This document shows positions 27,440-34,985 of a DNA stretch of 44,303 nucleotides, in pieces (position 1 is the stretch's first letter; every line of letters starts with the position of its first letter). This DNA is from Bacteroidota bacterium. Its GTDB lineage: Bacteria > Bacteroidota > Bacteroidia > Chitinophagales > Saprospiraceae. Below the pieces are notes generated by a model. That model was not told the DNA's origin. It saw only the letters and a list, made by a program, of their open reading frames with translations, and searched no databases. The stretch is taken from positions 103,067 to 147,369 of the forward strand of contig JAHEAQ010000003.1 in assembly GCA_024642705.1 (NCBI GenBank). The letters run 5' to 3'. The position numbers and the translations under genes are program-made.

Positions 27440-27447
27440 CAAAAATA
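27440..27447 (-). promoter_or_regulatory. Candidate -7 box for the acyl-CoA dehydrogenase gene
   Basis: The minus strand reads TATTTTTG, an exact TAnnTTTG match, 24 bases upstream of the ATG. A TTTG lies 12 bases further upstream, closer than the usual 17-23 bases. Confidence 0.35.
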
Positions 27448-27808
27448 GTGAGAATGCATCAAAATATATAGATACTATAAGAATTATTATAAATAGTACA
27501 TAACCAACAGTAGAAATAATTAGTGATACTTGCCATTAACCACTCAGATTGGCTAATAGATTACTTATTGCGTGCTTCTACAAATTCTTTCAAATTGTAA
27601 ATTCAAATTGTTTTAGTATGAATTTGACTAAAAACATCAATGAATATGAAAAAATTGGCATTTCGTCTAAAATCAAGAAATGCAAGGAATGAATTGAATT
27701 TTTCATTTGTTAGCAATTAAGAAATGTTATAGCATAATCAACCACATTTATTGCTAAAATATTTAAATTTACCATTAATCAATTTTCGAATTAAACGATG
27801 CAAAACCT
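27448..27808. other. Non-coding divergent gap
   Basis: The 360 bases between the acyl-CoA dehydrogenase promoter box and the DUF2207 gene contain a 10-base direct repeat (TTCAAATTGT at 27589-27598 and 27602-27611). Only tiny reading frames are present, for example 24 codons from the ATG at 27619, none of them convincing. No clear promoter box was found for the plus-strand gene. Confidence 0.3.
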
Positions 27809-29512
27809 ATGAATCTAAACCAATCAACCCACTTAAAATTTTTATTTGCTTTCCTTCTATTGATTGTTATCCATGCAGGAATTCAAGCTCAACCTTATGT
27901 TATTGAAGATTTTCAAGTCACTATTCAACTCAATGAGCTTGGAGAAATGAATGTGAAAGAATCCATAACTGTAAATTTCAATGAGCAAAGAAGAGGCATT
28001 TTTCGAAAAATACCGTATAAATTTAAATTGAATGGGAAAGCATACAATACTAATATTTCTGAAATTAATGTACCTGGGTATAAAAATGAAGTCAGCAATG
28101 AAGGCAAGGACAAAGTTATTAAAATAGGCGATGCTAACAAAATTCTAACAGGTCTCCATACCTATGTCATAAATTATAAAGTTCAAAATGCAATTATAGA
28201 ATATGAAGACGGACAAGAATTGTATTGGAATCTAATTGGCCCTGAATGGGATACCGAAATTAAGCAAAGTTCATTTAAAGTAATCATACCTTATCCGTTT
28301 GAAATTCAAATGCAAAATCTATTGCTTTTCACTGGAAAATCTGGGTCTAAAGAATCAAATGGAACAATTGCTCAAACTGCAAGCAATGAAATCAGTGGCA
28401 AAGCCAACCAAGCTTTGTTTGCTGGTGAGGGAATGACCATCGCAATTAAGTTTCCAACTGATTACATGAGCGGTGTTACAAAATTCGATACGTTAAAAAG
28501 TACAGGAATAGATAAAAAGAAAAATAAACCCTGGTTTCTTTTGATCCCATTGATGTTTTGGGGAATAATACGTCAATGGTGGAAAAGCAAAAGGGATAAG
28601 AATAGATTTGATTCCAACGTCATTCCTCAGCATTATCCTCCTAAAGGACTAACTTCAGCACACGTAGGTGCATATATTGATCACAAGGTACAGACGCGTG
28701 ATGTCATTTCTCTAATTCCATATTGGGCAACTGAAGGATTTCTAAAAGTCAGAGGTTTGGAAGGAGGGGATATGGAACTGATTAAAGTAGGTAATTTGCC
28801 TTATGATTATCCAGAATACGAGCATCAATTTTTCAATAAGATTTTCGAAGATAGAGATAGCATCAAATTTTCAGATGCGCAATACAAATTCGGAACCACA
28901 TATTATCAAGTCAAGAAACAAATAGTCAAAGAATTAGAATCTGCGGGTTATTATGATGACTCTTATGTATATATGTTCAAGACCTTCAGATGGCCATTAA
29001 TTTGTACAGGAATGATTGTTGCTGGAATCTTGACTTTGGTTTTTTGGGGTTCAATTATCATAGGAGTTGGGCTAATATTGGCCGGAGTTGCTTCATTTGC
29101 ATTTTCCTTTTTTACTGCACCGCTTTCCGAATTTGGTCAGAAAATACATGACCATATCAAAGGTTTAGAAATGTTTCTCAAGCAAAGTGACAATGAAGAT
29201 GAAATACAAAAAATAGTTAACGAAGATCCTGACTATTTTGGTCGGATGTTGCCTTTTGCTGTTGCTTTGGGTTTAGACAAACAATGGTTGAAAAAATTTG
29301 AACCAATATATGAAACAGCACCTTTTTGGTATGATACATATTATTATGGACAACGGCCTACATTCAGCCATTTCTCTGAAAGTTTCGATGTAAAAGAAAT
29401 TACAAGAGCATTCACCACTTCCCCCCAAGTTGAAACAAGTAGTTCAGGTGGGTTCAGCGATGGTGGTTTCAGTGGTGGCGGATTTGGAGGAGGAGGCGGA
29501 GGTAGTTGGTAG
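27809..29512 (+). CDS. DUF2207 membrane protein with Gly-rich C-terminus
   Basis: The 567-residue protein has a signal peptide (about residues 1-27). The extracytoplasmic DUF2207 domain (about 30-230) follows, with YVIEDFQVTIQLNELGEMNV at its start. A membrane segment at about 242-258 leads to a long cytoplasmic region containing LTSAHVGAYIDHK, and a pair of membrane helices lies at about 394-435. The C-terminus ends in a low-complexity tail, GGFSGGGFGGGGGGSW. This layout is typical of the family, whose function is unknown. It converges on the DUF4157 cargo array, and the two are separated by 83 bases without an obvious terminator. Confidence 0.85.
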   Translation: MNLNQSTHLKFLFAFLLLIVIHAGIQAQPYVIEDFQVTIQLNELGEMNVKESITVNFNEQRRGIFRKIPYKFKLNGKAYNTNISEINVPGYKNEVSNEGKDKVIKIGDANKILTGLHTYVINYKVQNAIIEYEDGQELYWNLIGPEWDTEIKQSSFKVIIPYPFEIQMQNLLLFTGKSGSKESNGTIAQTASNEISGKANQALFAGEGMTIAIKFPTDYMSGVTKFDTLKSTGIDKKKNKPWFLLIPLMFWGIIRQWWKSKRDKNRFDSNVIPQHYPPKGLTSAHVGAYIDHKVQTRDVISLIPYWATEGFLKVRGLEGGDMELIKVGNLPYDYPEYEHQFFNKIFEDRDSIKFSDAQYKFGTTYYQVKKQIVKELESAGYYDDSYVYMFKTFRWPLICTGMIVAGILTLVFWGSIIIGVGLILAGVASFAFSFFTAPLSEFGQKIHDHIKGLEMFLKQSDNEDEIQKIVNEDPDYFGRMLPFAVALGLDKQWLKKFEPIYETAPFWYDTYYYGQRPTFSHFSESFDVKEITRAFTTSPQVETSSSGGFSDGGFSGGGFGGGGGGSW

Positions 29513-29595
29513 CCACACCCAGATAAAAGGTGCTTGGCAGGTCTAGTAAAATTCAGTGAAAAAAAAGAAGATATTATATAGCCAACCCAACAGTA

Positions 29596-31305
29596 TTAGC
29601 TTCCTAAGGCTTCAAGTTGACCTGAAAGGGTAGCAATTTGTTGTTCATAGTTATTAAGAGTATCCCAATTTGCATCAAATGCCTTTTCAGTTATTTCTAC
29701 TAATCCATTCAATTTCTTAAAATCTTTTTGCAAATCTTTCATTAAAGTTTTGCATTCTTTATCGTAGTACTGGTTAAATTCTTTTAGCGCAGTCTGAAGA
29801 ATAGCCAACTGTTGATATTTATCATAAGTTTCTTTCCCATTTAATATCAAATCTAATCCCGGACCAATACTCTTAATCTTAAGGACATGCCCTCCAAATT
29901 TTTCAGAATTTTCTAAGGCTTTTCCAACTACAAAAGCTCCACCCTTTGTACCAGTTTGAACTGCCTTAGTGCTTGAATCTTCTGTGGATAATGCAAAACC
30001 TACGGCAACTCCTGAAAGGAAAATTGCAATGTTAAGGCCGGGAGTCATCATACCAGCTGCAGTAAGTCCAACAGCTACACCACCTAAAACCAAATCAACT
30101 CCAGTTTCTAATGCTGCTTTTTGCACATCTGACTCAGCTTTTTCCACAGCGTTTTGCAAATTTTGCAAAAGACGCTCCAATTCCTTCAGCTTGAACGCAT
30201 ACTTTAATTTGGCTAATATTTTACAAAAAGCTATGATTCCTGGTATAAGCTCTATAAATCCTTGAGCTTTTAAAAGAGAATAATAATTATTCATGACCAA
30301 AATCAATTCTGTCCTGAGCTCTAAATCATCCATAAGCAATAAAGCCCTAGACACTTTATCGGGATCCACATCTTCTTCGCTTTTTATGGTCTCATCATAA
30401 ACAATATCGAAAAGTTCACCATATCTGTAGTCAGCTTCAGCAATACTATTTTGAATAAAAATTTGGTCATCTTCTGGAAGCGATCCTATAATTTCATCAA
30501 AACTAAGCTCACCTGATTCCATTGAAACAACTACATTATGGTATCTGTCTGAAAAACCTTCTCCAAACACCGCATCGATAGCTTCACTTCCGCCAGAATC
30601 TTCAATCATGTCATCTGCTAGATCGAGTGCCCCGTCCATTTCCTCGTCTGATACTTCTGTTAATTGTGTGGAGCTCCCATTCGTATTACCCACTCTCAAA
30701 TTATTTGAGGGCAATTCTGTATTGCCAATAGTCATGGCTCTCTCTCCCATGATATCGGCTTCAGTTTCTAAACCTTCGTTATCGTTAACGTTAACGCCCC
30801 CTTTCATCTGCAAAGTCGGCTGAACCCGTCCCTGTTTTTGCTGTACCACATGCCAAGCCTCATGAGGGAGATGTTTTTCTTGACCAGAAGCTACATGAAT
30901 ATCCGTTCCTTGCGCATAAGCATGAGCTTGTAATTGTGCAGGCTTAGGTGAATTGTAATGCACTTTTACATCATTGAGTGAAAATCCGGATAGATTTTCT
31001 ACTCCAGATTTTAACTGGATTGGAAGCCCAGTGTTGTTGGGTTGAGAGGGAGAAAGATTATTATTATCACTAGATGATTGCGGAGGAGATGGAGGACTAA
31101 TTCCTTCAGCGGCTAGCTGAAACGGACTTTCAGTTGGTGTGTTTTCTTCTTTTTCTGCACTTCCTGGTTTGTTATGTTCAGCTTTTAATTGGAAAGTAGG
31201 TGGGTTAAGAGTAGCATGAGCATTAATTCCTGCATCGTTTGCAGAAAAATTGTTTGCACTTGATATACTTCGCTCACTTGAATTTTTATCGTTTGTCTTA
31301 TCCAA
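29596..31305 (-). CDS. DUF4157 (eCIS core) cargo-like protein A
   Basis: A putative eCIS-type effector of 569 residues. A Ser/Asn/Pro-rich leader (1-95) carries FQL motifs (TFQLKAEH, PFQLAAEG, PIQLKSG). The DUF4157 core (about 97-170) contains HEAWH at 148-152, and a possible third metal ligand lies in LETEADIMGERA (about 179-190). The unique part has an acidic region (about 205-315), helices (320-395), a Gly/Ala-rich hydrophobic segment (about 398-440), and a helical C-terminus (455-569). DUF4157 proteins are frequent cargo of extracellular contractile injection systems, but no toxin motif was recognised. The start is a TTG with an in-frame TAA directly before it. A 245-base gap separates it from the 155-residue gene upstream. 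No small gene follows it. Confidence 0.85.
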   Translation of the reverse strand: MDKTNDKNSSERSISSANNFSANDAGINAHATLNPPTFQLKAEHNKPGSAEKEENTPTESPFQLAAEGISPPSPPQSSSDNNNLSPSQPNNTGLPIQLKSGVENLSGFSLNDVKVHYNSPKPAQLQAHAYAQGTDIHVASGQEKHLPHEAWHVVQQKQGRVQPTLQMKGGVNVNDNEGLETEADIMGERAMTIGNTELPSNNLRVGNTNGSSTQLTEVSDEEMDGALDLADDMIEDSGGSEAIDAVFGEGFSDRYHNVVVSMESGELSFDEIIGSLPEDDQIFIQNSIAEADYRYGELFDIVYDETIKSEEDVDPDKVSRALLLMDDLELRTELILVMNNYYSLLKAQGFIELIPGIIAFCKILAKLKYAFKLKELERLLQNLQNAVEKAESDVQKAALETGVDLVLGGVAVGLTAAGMMTPGLNIAIFLSGVAVGFALSTEDSSTKAVQTGTKGGAFVVGKALENSEKFGGHVLKIKSIGPGLDLILNGKETYDKYQQLAILQTALKEFNQYYDKECKTLMKDLQKDFKKLNGLVEITEKAFDANWDTLNNYEQQIATLSGQLEALGS

Positions 31306-31550
31306 TTAAATATTTTGGCGCTAATATTTTAAAATAATTCTCAACTGAAACCTAATATCGGTCTTTGCTTTATAAGAGTCAAGAAAATCTACGTAATAGT
31401 TTGTAAAAGAAAAGAATTTCTAGCTATGAGAAATAAACCAAGATAGAAATGTTAATTCGCCCAGATACTTCCTTTACTACAATTTTATAAAACTATTATT
31501 TATAAAAATTGAAAATTAAATAAAGATCCCCAAAATTTTCTAGTACTATT
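31306..31550. other. Gap upstream of cargo gene A
   Basis: 245 AT-rich bases between the 155-residue gene and cargo gene A. No exact TAnnTTTG box on the minus strand, no hairpin with a T-run, and no plausible reading frame were found. The length suggests an independent promoter or mRNA leader. Confidence 0.25.
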
Positions 31551-32018
31551 TTAATTCAAGGAAGAAAAATTACTTTCAATAGTGTATATTATCAATCCAA
31601 TTAATTCTTTAAAATATTCTCTTTCGAATTCAAAATATTGAGGAATTGTAAGCACATATTTAAAATAAATTTGTCCATTATTTATACCAAAATTACCAAA
31701 AAGAGATGTTTCATTAATACCCGAAATTTTAGAGGCATAATCAATTTTCTCTTTTGAATCGGATGAAAGATCTTCAACTACAATATAAATTTGCAGCAAT
31801 TTTATAAAGTCTAATTGATCTTCAGATGTTGGGATAAAATTTAAATACATTTTCCATGATTTCTCCCCTTTATTATGTGGTATTTCAGCATATAAAGTGC
31901 ATAGAGGAAGAATTTCAGAAGCTGAAGCTATATCATATTTATATTCTATTTCTTTTAATATTAACCCTATTGACTTTAAATCAAGTAAATGTTTTGCATT
32001 TATTTTTTCACCAACCAT
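31551..32018 (-). CDS. Small protein paired with cargo gene B; possible chaperone-like fold
   Basis: I do not recognise a named family. The 155-residue product has no signal peptide or membrane segment and is acidic. Its pattern is helix (HLLDLKSIGLILKEIEYK), several beta strands (LCTLYAEIPH, WKMYLNFIPTS), and a strand-helix end (GQIYFKYVLTIPQYFEFERE, then a long amphipathic helix). This resembles the YbjN or type III secretion chaperone fold, by inspection only. It starts at an ATG 22 bases after the stop of cargo gene B, so the two are almost certainly co-transcribed. Chaperone for B, immunity protein, or unrelated are all possible. Confidence 0.7.
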   Translation of the reverse strand: MVGEKINAKHLLDLKSIGLILKEIEYKYDIASASEILPLCTLYAEIPHNKGEKSWKMYLNFIPTSEDQLDFIKLLQIYIVVEDLSSDSKEKIDYASKISGINETSLFGNFGINNGQIYFKYVLTIPQYFEFEREYFKELIGLIIYTIESNFSSLN

Positions 32019-32040
32019 AATTTCTGTTTAATAAAACTTT

Positions 32041-34167
32041 CTACTCCCGTTTCTTCATTGATCCAATTAAATACTCCGCTGCTTTATTGACCCCATTTTC
32101 ATTTCCACCACTTGATGTATATTTCCTTTTGAAATGCGAAAATGAAGCGCCAGATGCTTCAACATACAATTGAATATCCTTTCTTTTTTTATCAATTGGC
32201 GATGCAGGGTCTGTAGGCTCTGGATCAACCCCTTGGTTATGTCCATCAATAAGATTTTTTAACTCTGTAAAATTTCTAAATACAAAGCCTACGTCATTTA
32301 TTATTTTCTGTTTTTTCTGCTCAGTTGACTTAGAATCATCGAAAACTTTTTTCCATTTAGATTCATCAGGTGCATTTTCTGCTTTATTTCTACCCCATTG
32401 CTTCAAACTTCTAAAACCAGCCATTGCCAAACCACTAGTTGCTGCTGCTACTTTCATAGGCACTCCTGCTGCAGCCCCATAACCTGTCAAGGTTGCGATT
32501 TCACCTCCAATATTAACCAAATCTACACCTATTTTAATTGAAGCTCTAACTTGACGTTTATCATTTATATAAAACATTTCCTTTAAATATTCAATTGCCT
32601 CCCATGATTGAGTCGGAATCCCATGTTCTGTTGCATCAGAAAGTTCTTGTTGTTTTCCGCGGGCATGATTTATTCGCTTGGCCTCTTTCTGTTCGCTTTT
32701 TGAGCTTAGTATTTTTTTCTTTTTTCCTTTCAGACTTCCCCCTAAACTCTTAATTCTCGCATGAATTGTATTTTTTTCCAATCCTGCTCTAATCAGATCA
32801 ATAATTCTGGTAATAATGTCAAAACTTGAAGTTATAATTCCGACAATTGGAACTGCTTCAGCTGACATGGCAGGGCCGTTGAAAGCACTAAGTGCATTTC
32901 GCACAGTTTTTACGATATCAGCTCCAGTATTTAATAATCCTTTAAGAATTGTAACTGACCTATCCAATTTTTCATTCTTATCGGATGCTATTTCATCGTT
33001 GTGCCTTTTATAAGCATAAAATATTTCCTTTCCAGTATTATATGCTCCTTTGACAATATTTATAGCTCCTTCGCCTATCCAAGTTACATTAGAAGCAGCA
33101 GATGCAGAATCTTTGACCCCTTGATCTCCAGAATGGTCCGTTATCATTCCAGTAAGTCCAGAAATAAACCCAGATGTATTGGATGCAATATCAAAAATGG
33201 CATTTAATTTATCTGAAAATCCACCGCTTCTGAATGCATCTATTGCATTAGCCATTCCATATAATATACCAAATGCACCTCCAGCAGCTCCAGTAGCATT
33301 ATATGCCATTGTACTGTTCGTCACATTTTGACCAGGTGTAGTCCCTCCAAAATTGTCTGCATTTCCCCTTGTACTTAAGTCAGTAGGCAATTTATTTATT
33401 AGTCCAAAAGTAGCGCTGTTTGTTGCACCATTAGCATCATTTAATGCTGAGGCTGGCCCTGATTCCAAAGCATTTGTGAGTTTATTTTTTCCATCCCCTT
33501 CCTTTGCTTTATCAGTAGCTTTTCTTCCAAAATTAAAAAGTTGAACCGTTTTGTTTTGGATCACGCCTTTTTTAAATAATTGAGTGTTTTCAGAATTACG
33601 AGTCGCCTTGGCACCCATTGTGTCAGCTTCATTTTCTAAAGCAACATCATCATTTACAGCTACATTCCCTTTTAATTGTTTTGTTGGTTGCACTCTACCT
33701 TGTTTCTGTTGAACTACATGCCATGCTTCATGAGGAAGATGTTTTTCCTGCCCTGAAGCAACGTGTATATCTGTTCCCTGTGCATAGGCATGTGCATGCA
33801 ATTGAGCTGGCTTTGGAGAATTGTAATGCACTTTTACATCATTCAGTGAAAACCCTGAAAGGTTTTCGACACCAGATTTTAACTGCGTTGGGAGACCCGT
33901 GTTATTTAAAGTAAAAGAGGAATTATTATTATCATTTGGAGATTGGGGTGTGGCTGGAGGACTAATACCTTCAGCTGCAAGCTGAAATGGACTTTCAATT
34001 GGCGCACTTTCTTCTTTATCAGGGGATGGTTGATTGCTATGTTCTGCTTTTAGCTGAAAACTTGGAGGATTAAAAGCAACTTGAGCATCAATTGAATCCA
34101 CAGCTGATACATTATTTGCATTAGATTTATTCCGCTCACCAAGACTTTTGTCAATTGATTTATCCAA
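32041..34167 (-). CDS. DUF4157 (eCIS core) cargo-like protein B
   Basis: At 708 residues, the longest of the three paralogues. The leader (1-95) and DUF4157 core (about 96-165, HEAWH at 146-150) are near-identical in protein sequence to protein A, followed by LENEADTMGAKA. The remainder is unrelated to A and C: a Gly/Asn/Thr-rich stretch (about 220-290), hydrophobic helices near 289-340, 436-462 and 552-585, and a basic region (KGKKKKILSSKSEQKEAKR). A charged C-terminal domain occupies about 590-708. Hydrophobic helices in a soluble cargo suggest membrane insertion or a need for a chaperone. The TTG start is immediately preceded by an in-frame TAG. A TAATTTTG box lies at 34249-34256, 82 bases upstream. 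It is followed after 22 bases by the 155-residue gene. Confidence 0.85.
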   Translation of the reverse strand: MDKSIDKSLGERNKSNANNVSAVDSIDAQVAFNPPSFQLKAEHSNQPSPDKEESAPIESPFQLAAEGISPPATPQSPNDNNNSSFTLNNTGLPTQLKSGVENLSGFSLNDVKVHYNSPKPAQLHAHAYAQGTDIHVASGQEKHLPHEAWHVVQQKQGRVQPTKQLKGNVAVNDDVALENEADTMGAKATRNSENTQLFKKGVIQNKTVQLFNFGRKATDKAKEGDGKNKLTNALESGPASALNDANGATNSATFGLINKLPTDLSTRGNADNFGGTTPGQNVTNSTMAYNATGAAGGAFGILYGMANAIDAFRSGGFSDKLNAIFDIASNTSGFISGLTGMITDHSGDQGVKDSASAASNVTWIGEGAINIVKGAYNTGKEIFYAYKRHNDEIASDKNEKLDRSVTILKGLLNTGADIVKTVRNALSAFNGPAMSAEAVPIVGIITSSFDIITRIIDLIRAGLEKNTIHARIKSLGGSLKGKKKKILSSKSEQKEAKRINHARGKQQELSDATEHGIPTQSWEAIEYLKEMFYINDKRQVRASIKIGVDLVNIGGEIATLTGYGAAAGVPMKVAAATSGLAMAGFRSLKQWGRNKAENAPDESKWKKVFDDSKSTEQKKQKIINDVGFVFRNFTELKNLIDGHNQGVDPEPTDPASPIDKKRKDIQLYVEASGASFSHFKRKYTSSGGNENGVNKAAEYLIGSMKKRE

Positions 34168-34248
34168 CTATTTTTTAGGTTATTAGGGTTAAAATAATTA
34201 TTTGGCAAGAATTAAAATTCAAAAAAACAACCTAATGTTGAATAAAAT

Positions 34249-34256
34249 CAAAATTA
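34249..34256 (-). promoter_or_regulatory. Candidate -7 box for cargo gene B
   Basis: The minus strand reads TAATTTTG, matching TAnnTTTG, in the 267-base gap between the DcrB-like gene and cargo gene B. No TTTG lies at a suitable -33 position. If real, cargo gene B and its partner form their own transcript. Confidence 0.28.
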
Positions 34257-34434
34257 ATCCTCAATATAAAATTTAATATAGGCCTTTGAAATCATACAAA
34301 CAAACATTCATTGGATTAGTTAGTTAATTAAATCAAGAATGGAATACTTTTTTAATCTAAACTTTATATCCAGTGATTGTACAAAATTAATCATTCAATT
34401 GCGACATAATCTATTAATCTCCTTCCTGCTCTTA

Positions 34435-34917
34435 TTAATCTTCATCCCTTATAAACCTAAAGGAGTCAACTATTTTAATTATTTTATCCAAATAATTCTC
34501 TTTATTTGTCAATAAAGATGTTCCGGTGACCTCATAAAGTCTATTTGGCATCACATAGATCAATGTCAACGTTTGATAATAATACAAATCCATCTCATCA
34601 TCTTTCCAAGTATATTCCTGATGATATGCTGGAAATCCATCTATCCAAACTTGTTGTTCTTCAATCAATTTATATTCTTTGTATTCATCAATTAAAACTT
34701 GCTTAGAAGATCGAATGGCTTTTTCAAATTTCTGTTCATCATCTCCTGATAATTTGTAAAGATTAAATCCAACATTTGCCCTGAATCCGTTTTTTTCAGG
34801 TGCTAAAAGTGCTAAAGGAAAATCTTCAGAAGTTACTGTGTCCCAATCTGCAGGCATTCTGACAGAAGCAGATAATGCTTTACTAAAATAACTGTAATGT
34901 TTTCTCGATCTATCCAT
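34435..34917 (-). CDS. DcrB/DUF1795/PsbP-like small protein in the cargo array
   Basis: The 160-residue protein fits the DcrB/LpqN/PsbP-like fold. It opens with a strand ending in MPADWDTVT, then has VGFNLYKLSGDDEQKFEKAI, DGFPAYHQEYTW, a YYYQTLTLIYVMPNRLYEVTG strand pair, and a C-terminal helix with IIKIVDSFRF (each typical of DUF1795). There is no signal peptide or lipobox, so it is predicted to be cytoplasmic, like the DUF1795 (EagR) chaperones that load type VI effectors and unlike periplasmic DcrB. It begins 65 bases after cargo gene C and lies 267 bases before cargo gene B. An ATG at 34917 is preferred to the preceding TTG. Confidence 0.75.
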   Translation of the reverse strand: MDRSRKHYSYFSKALSASVRMPADWDTVTSEDFPLALLAPEKNGFRANVGFNLYKLSGDDEQKFEKAIRSSKQVLIDEYKEYKLIEEQQVWIDGFPAYHQEYTWKDDEMDLYYYQTLTLIYVMPNRLYEVTGTSLLTNKENYLDKIIKIVDSFRFIRDED

Positions 34918-34985
34918 CAATTCTTGCTATATCTACTTTATTGCTAAAATTTATTTTTTACTAAGTTGGAATTTGATTTAGCCAA

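Noticed and set aside
27619-27693. Frame of 24 codons in the gap before the DUF2207 gene
   Set aside because: Very short, basic, no hydrophobic helix or conserved feature.
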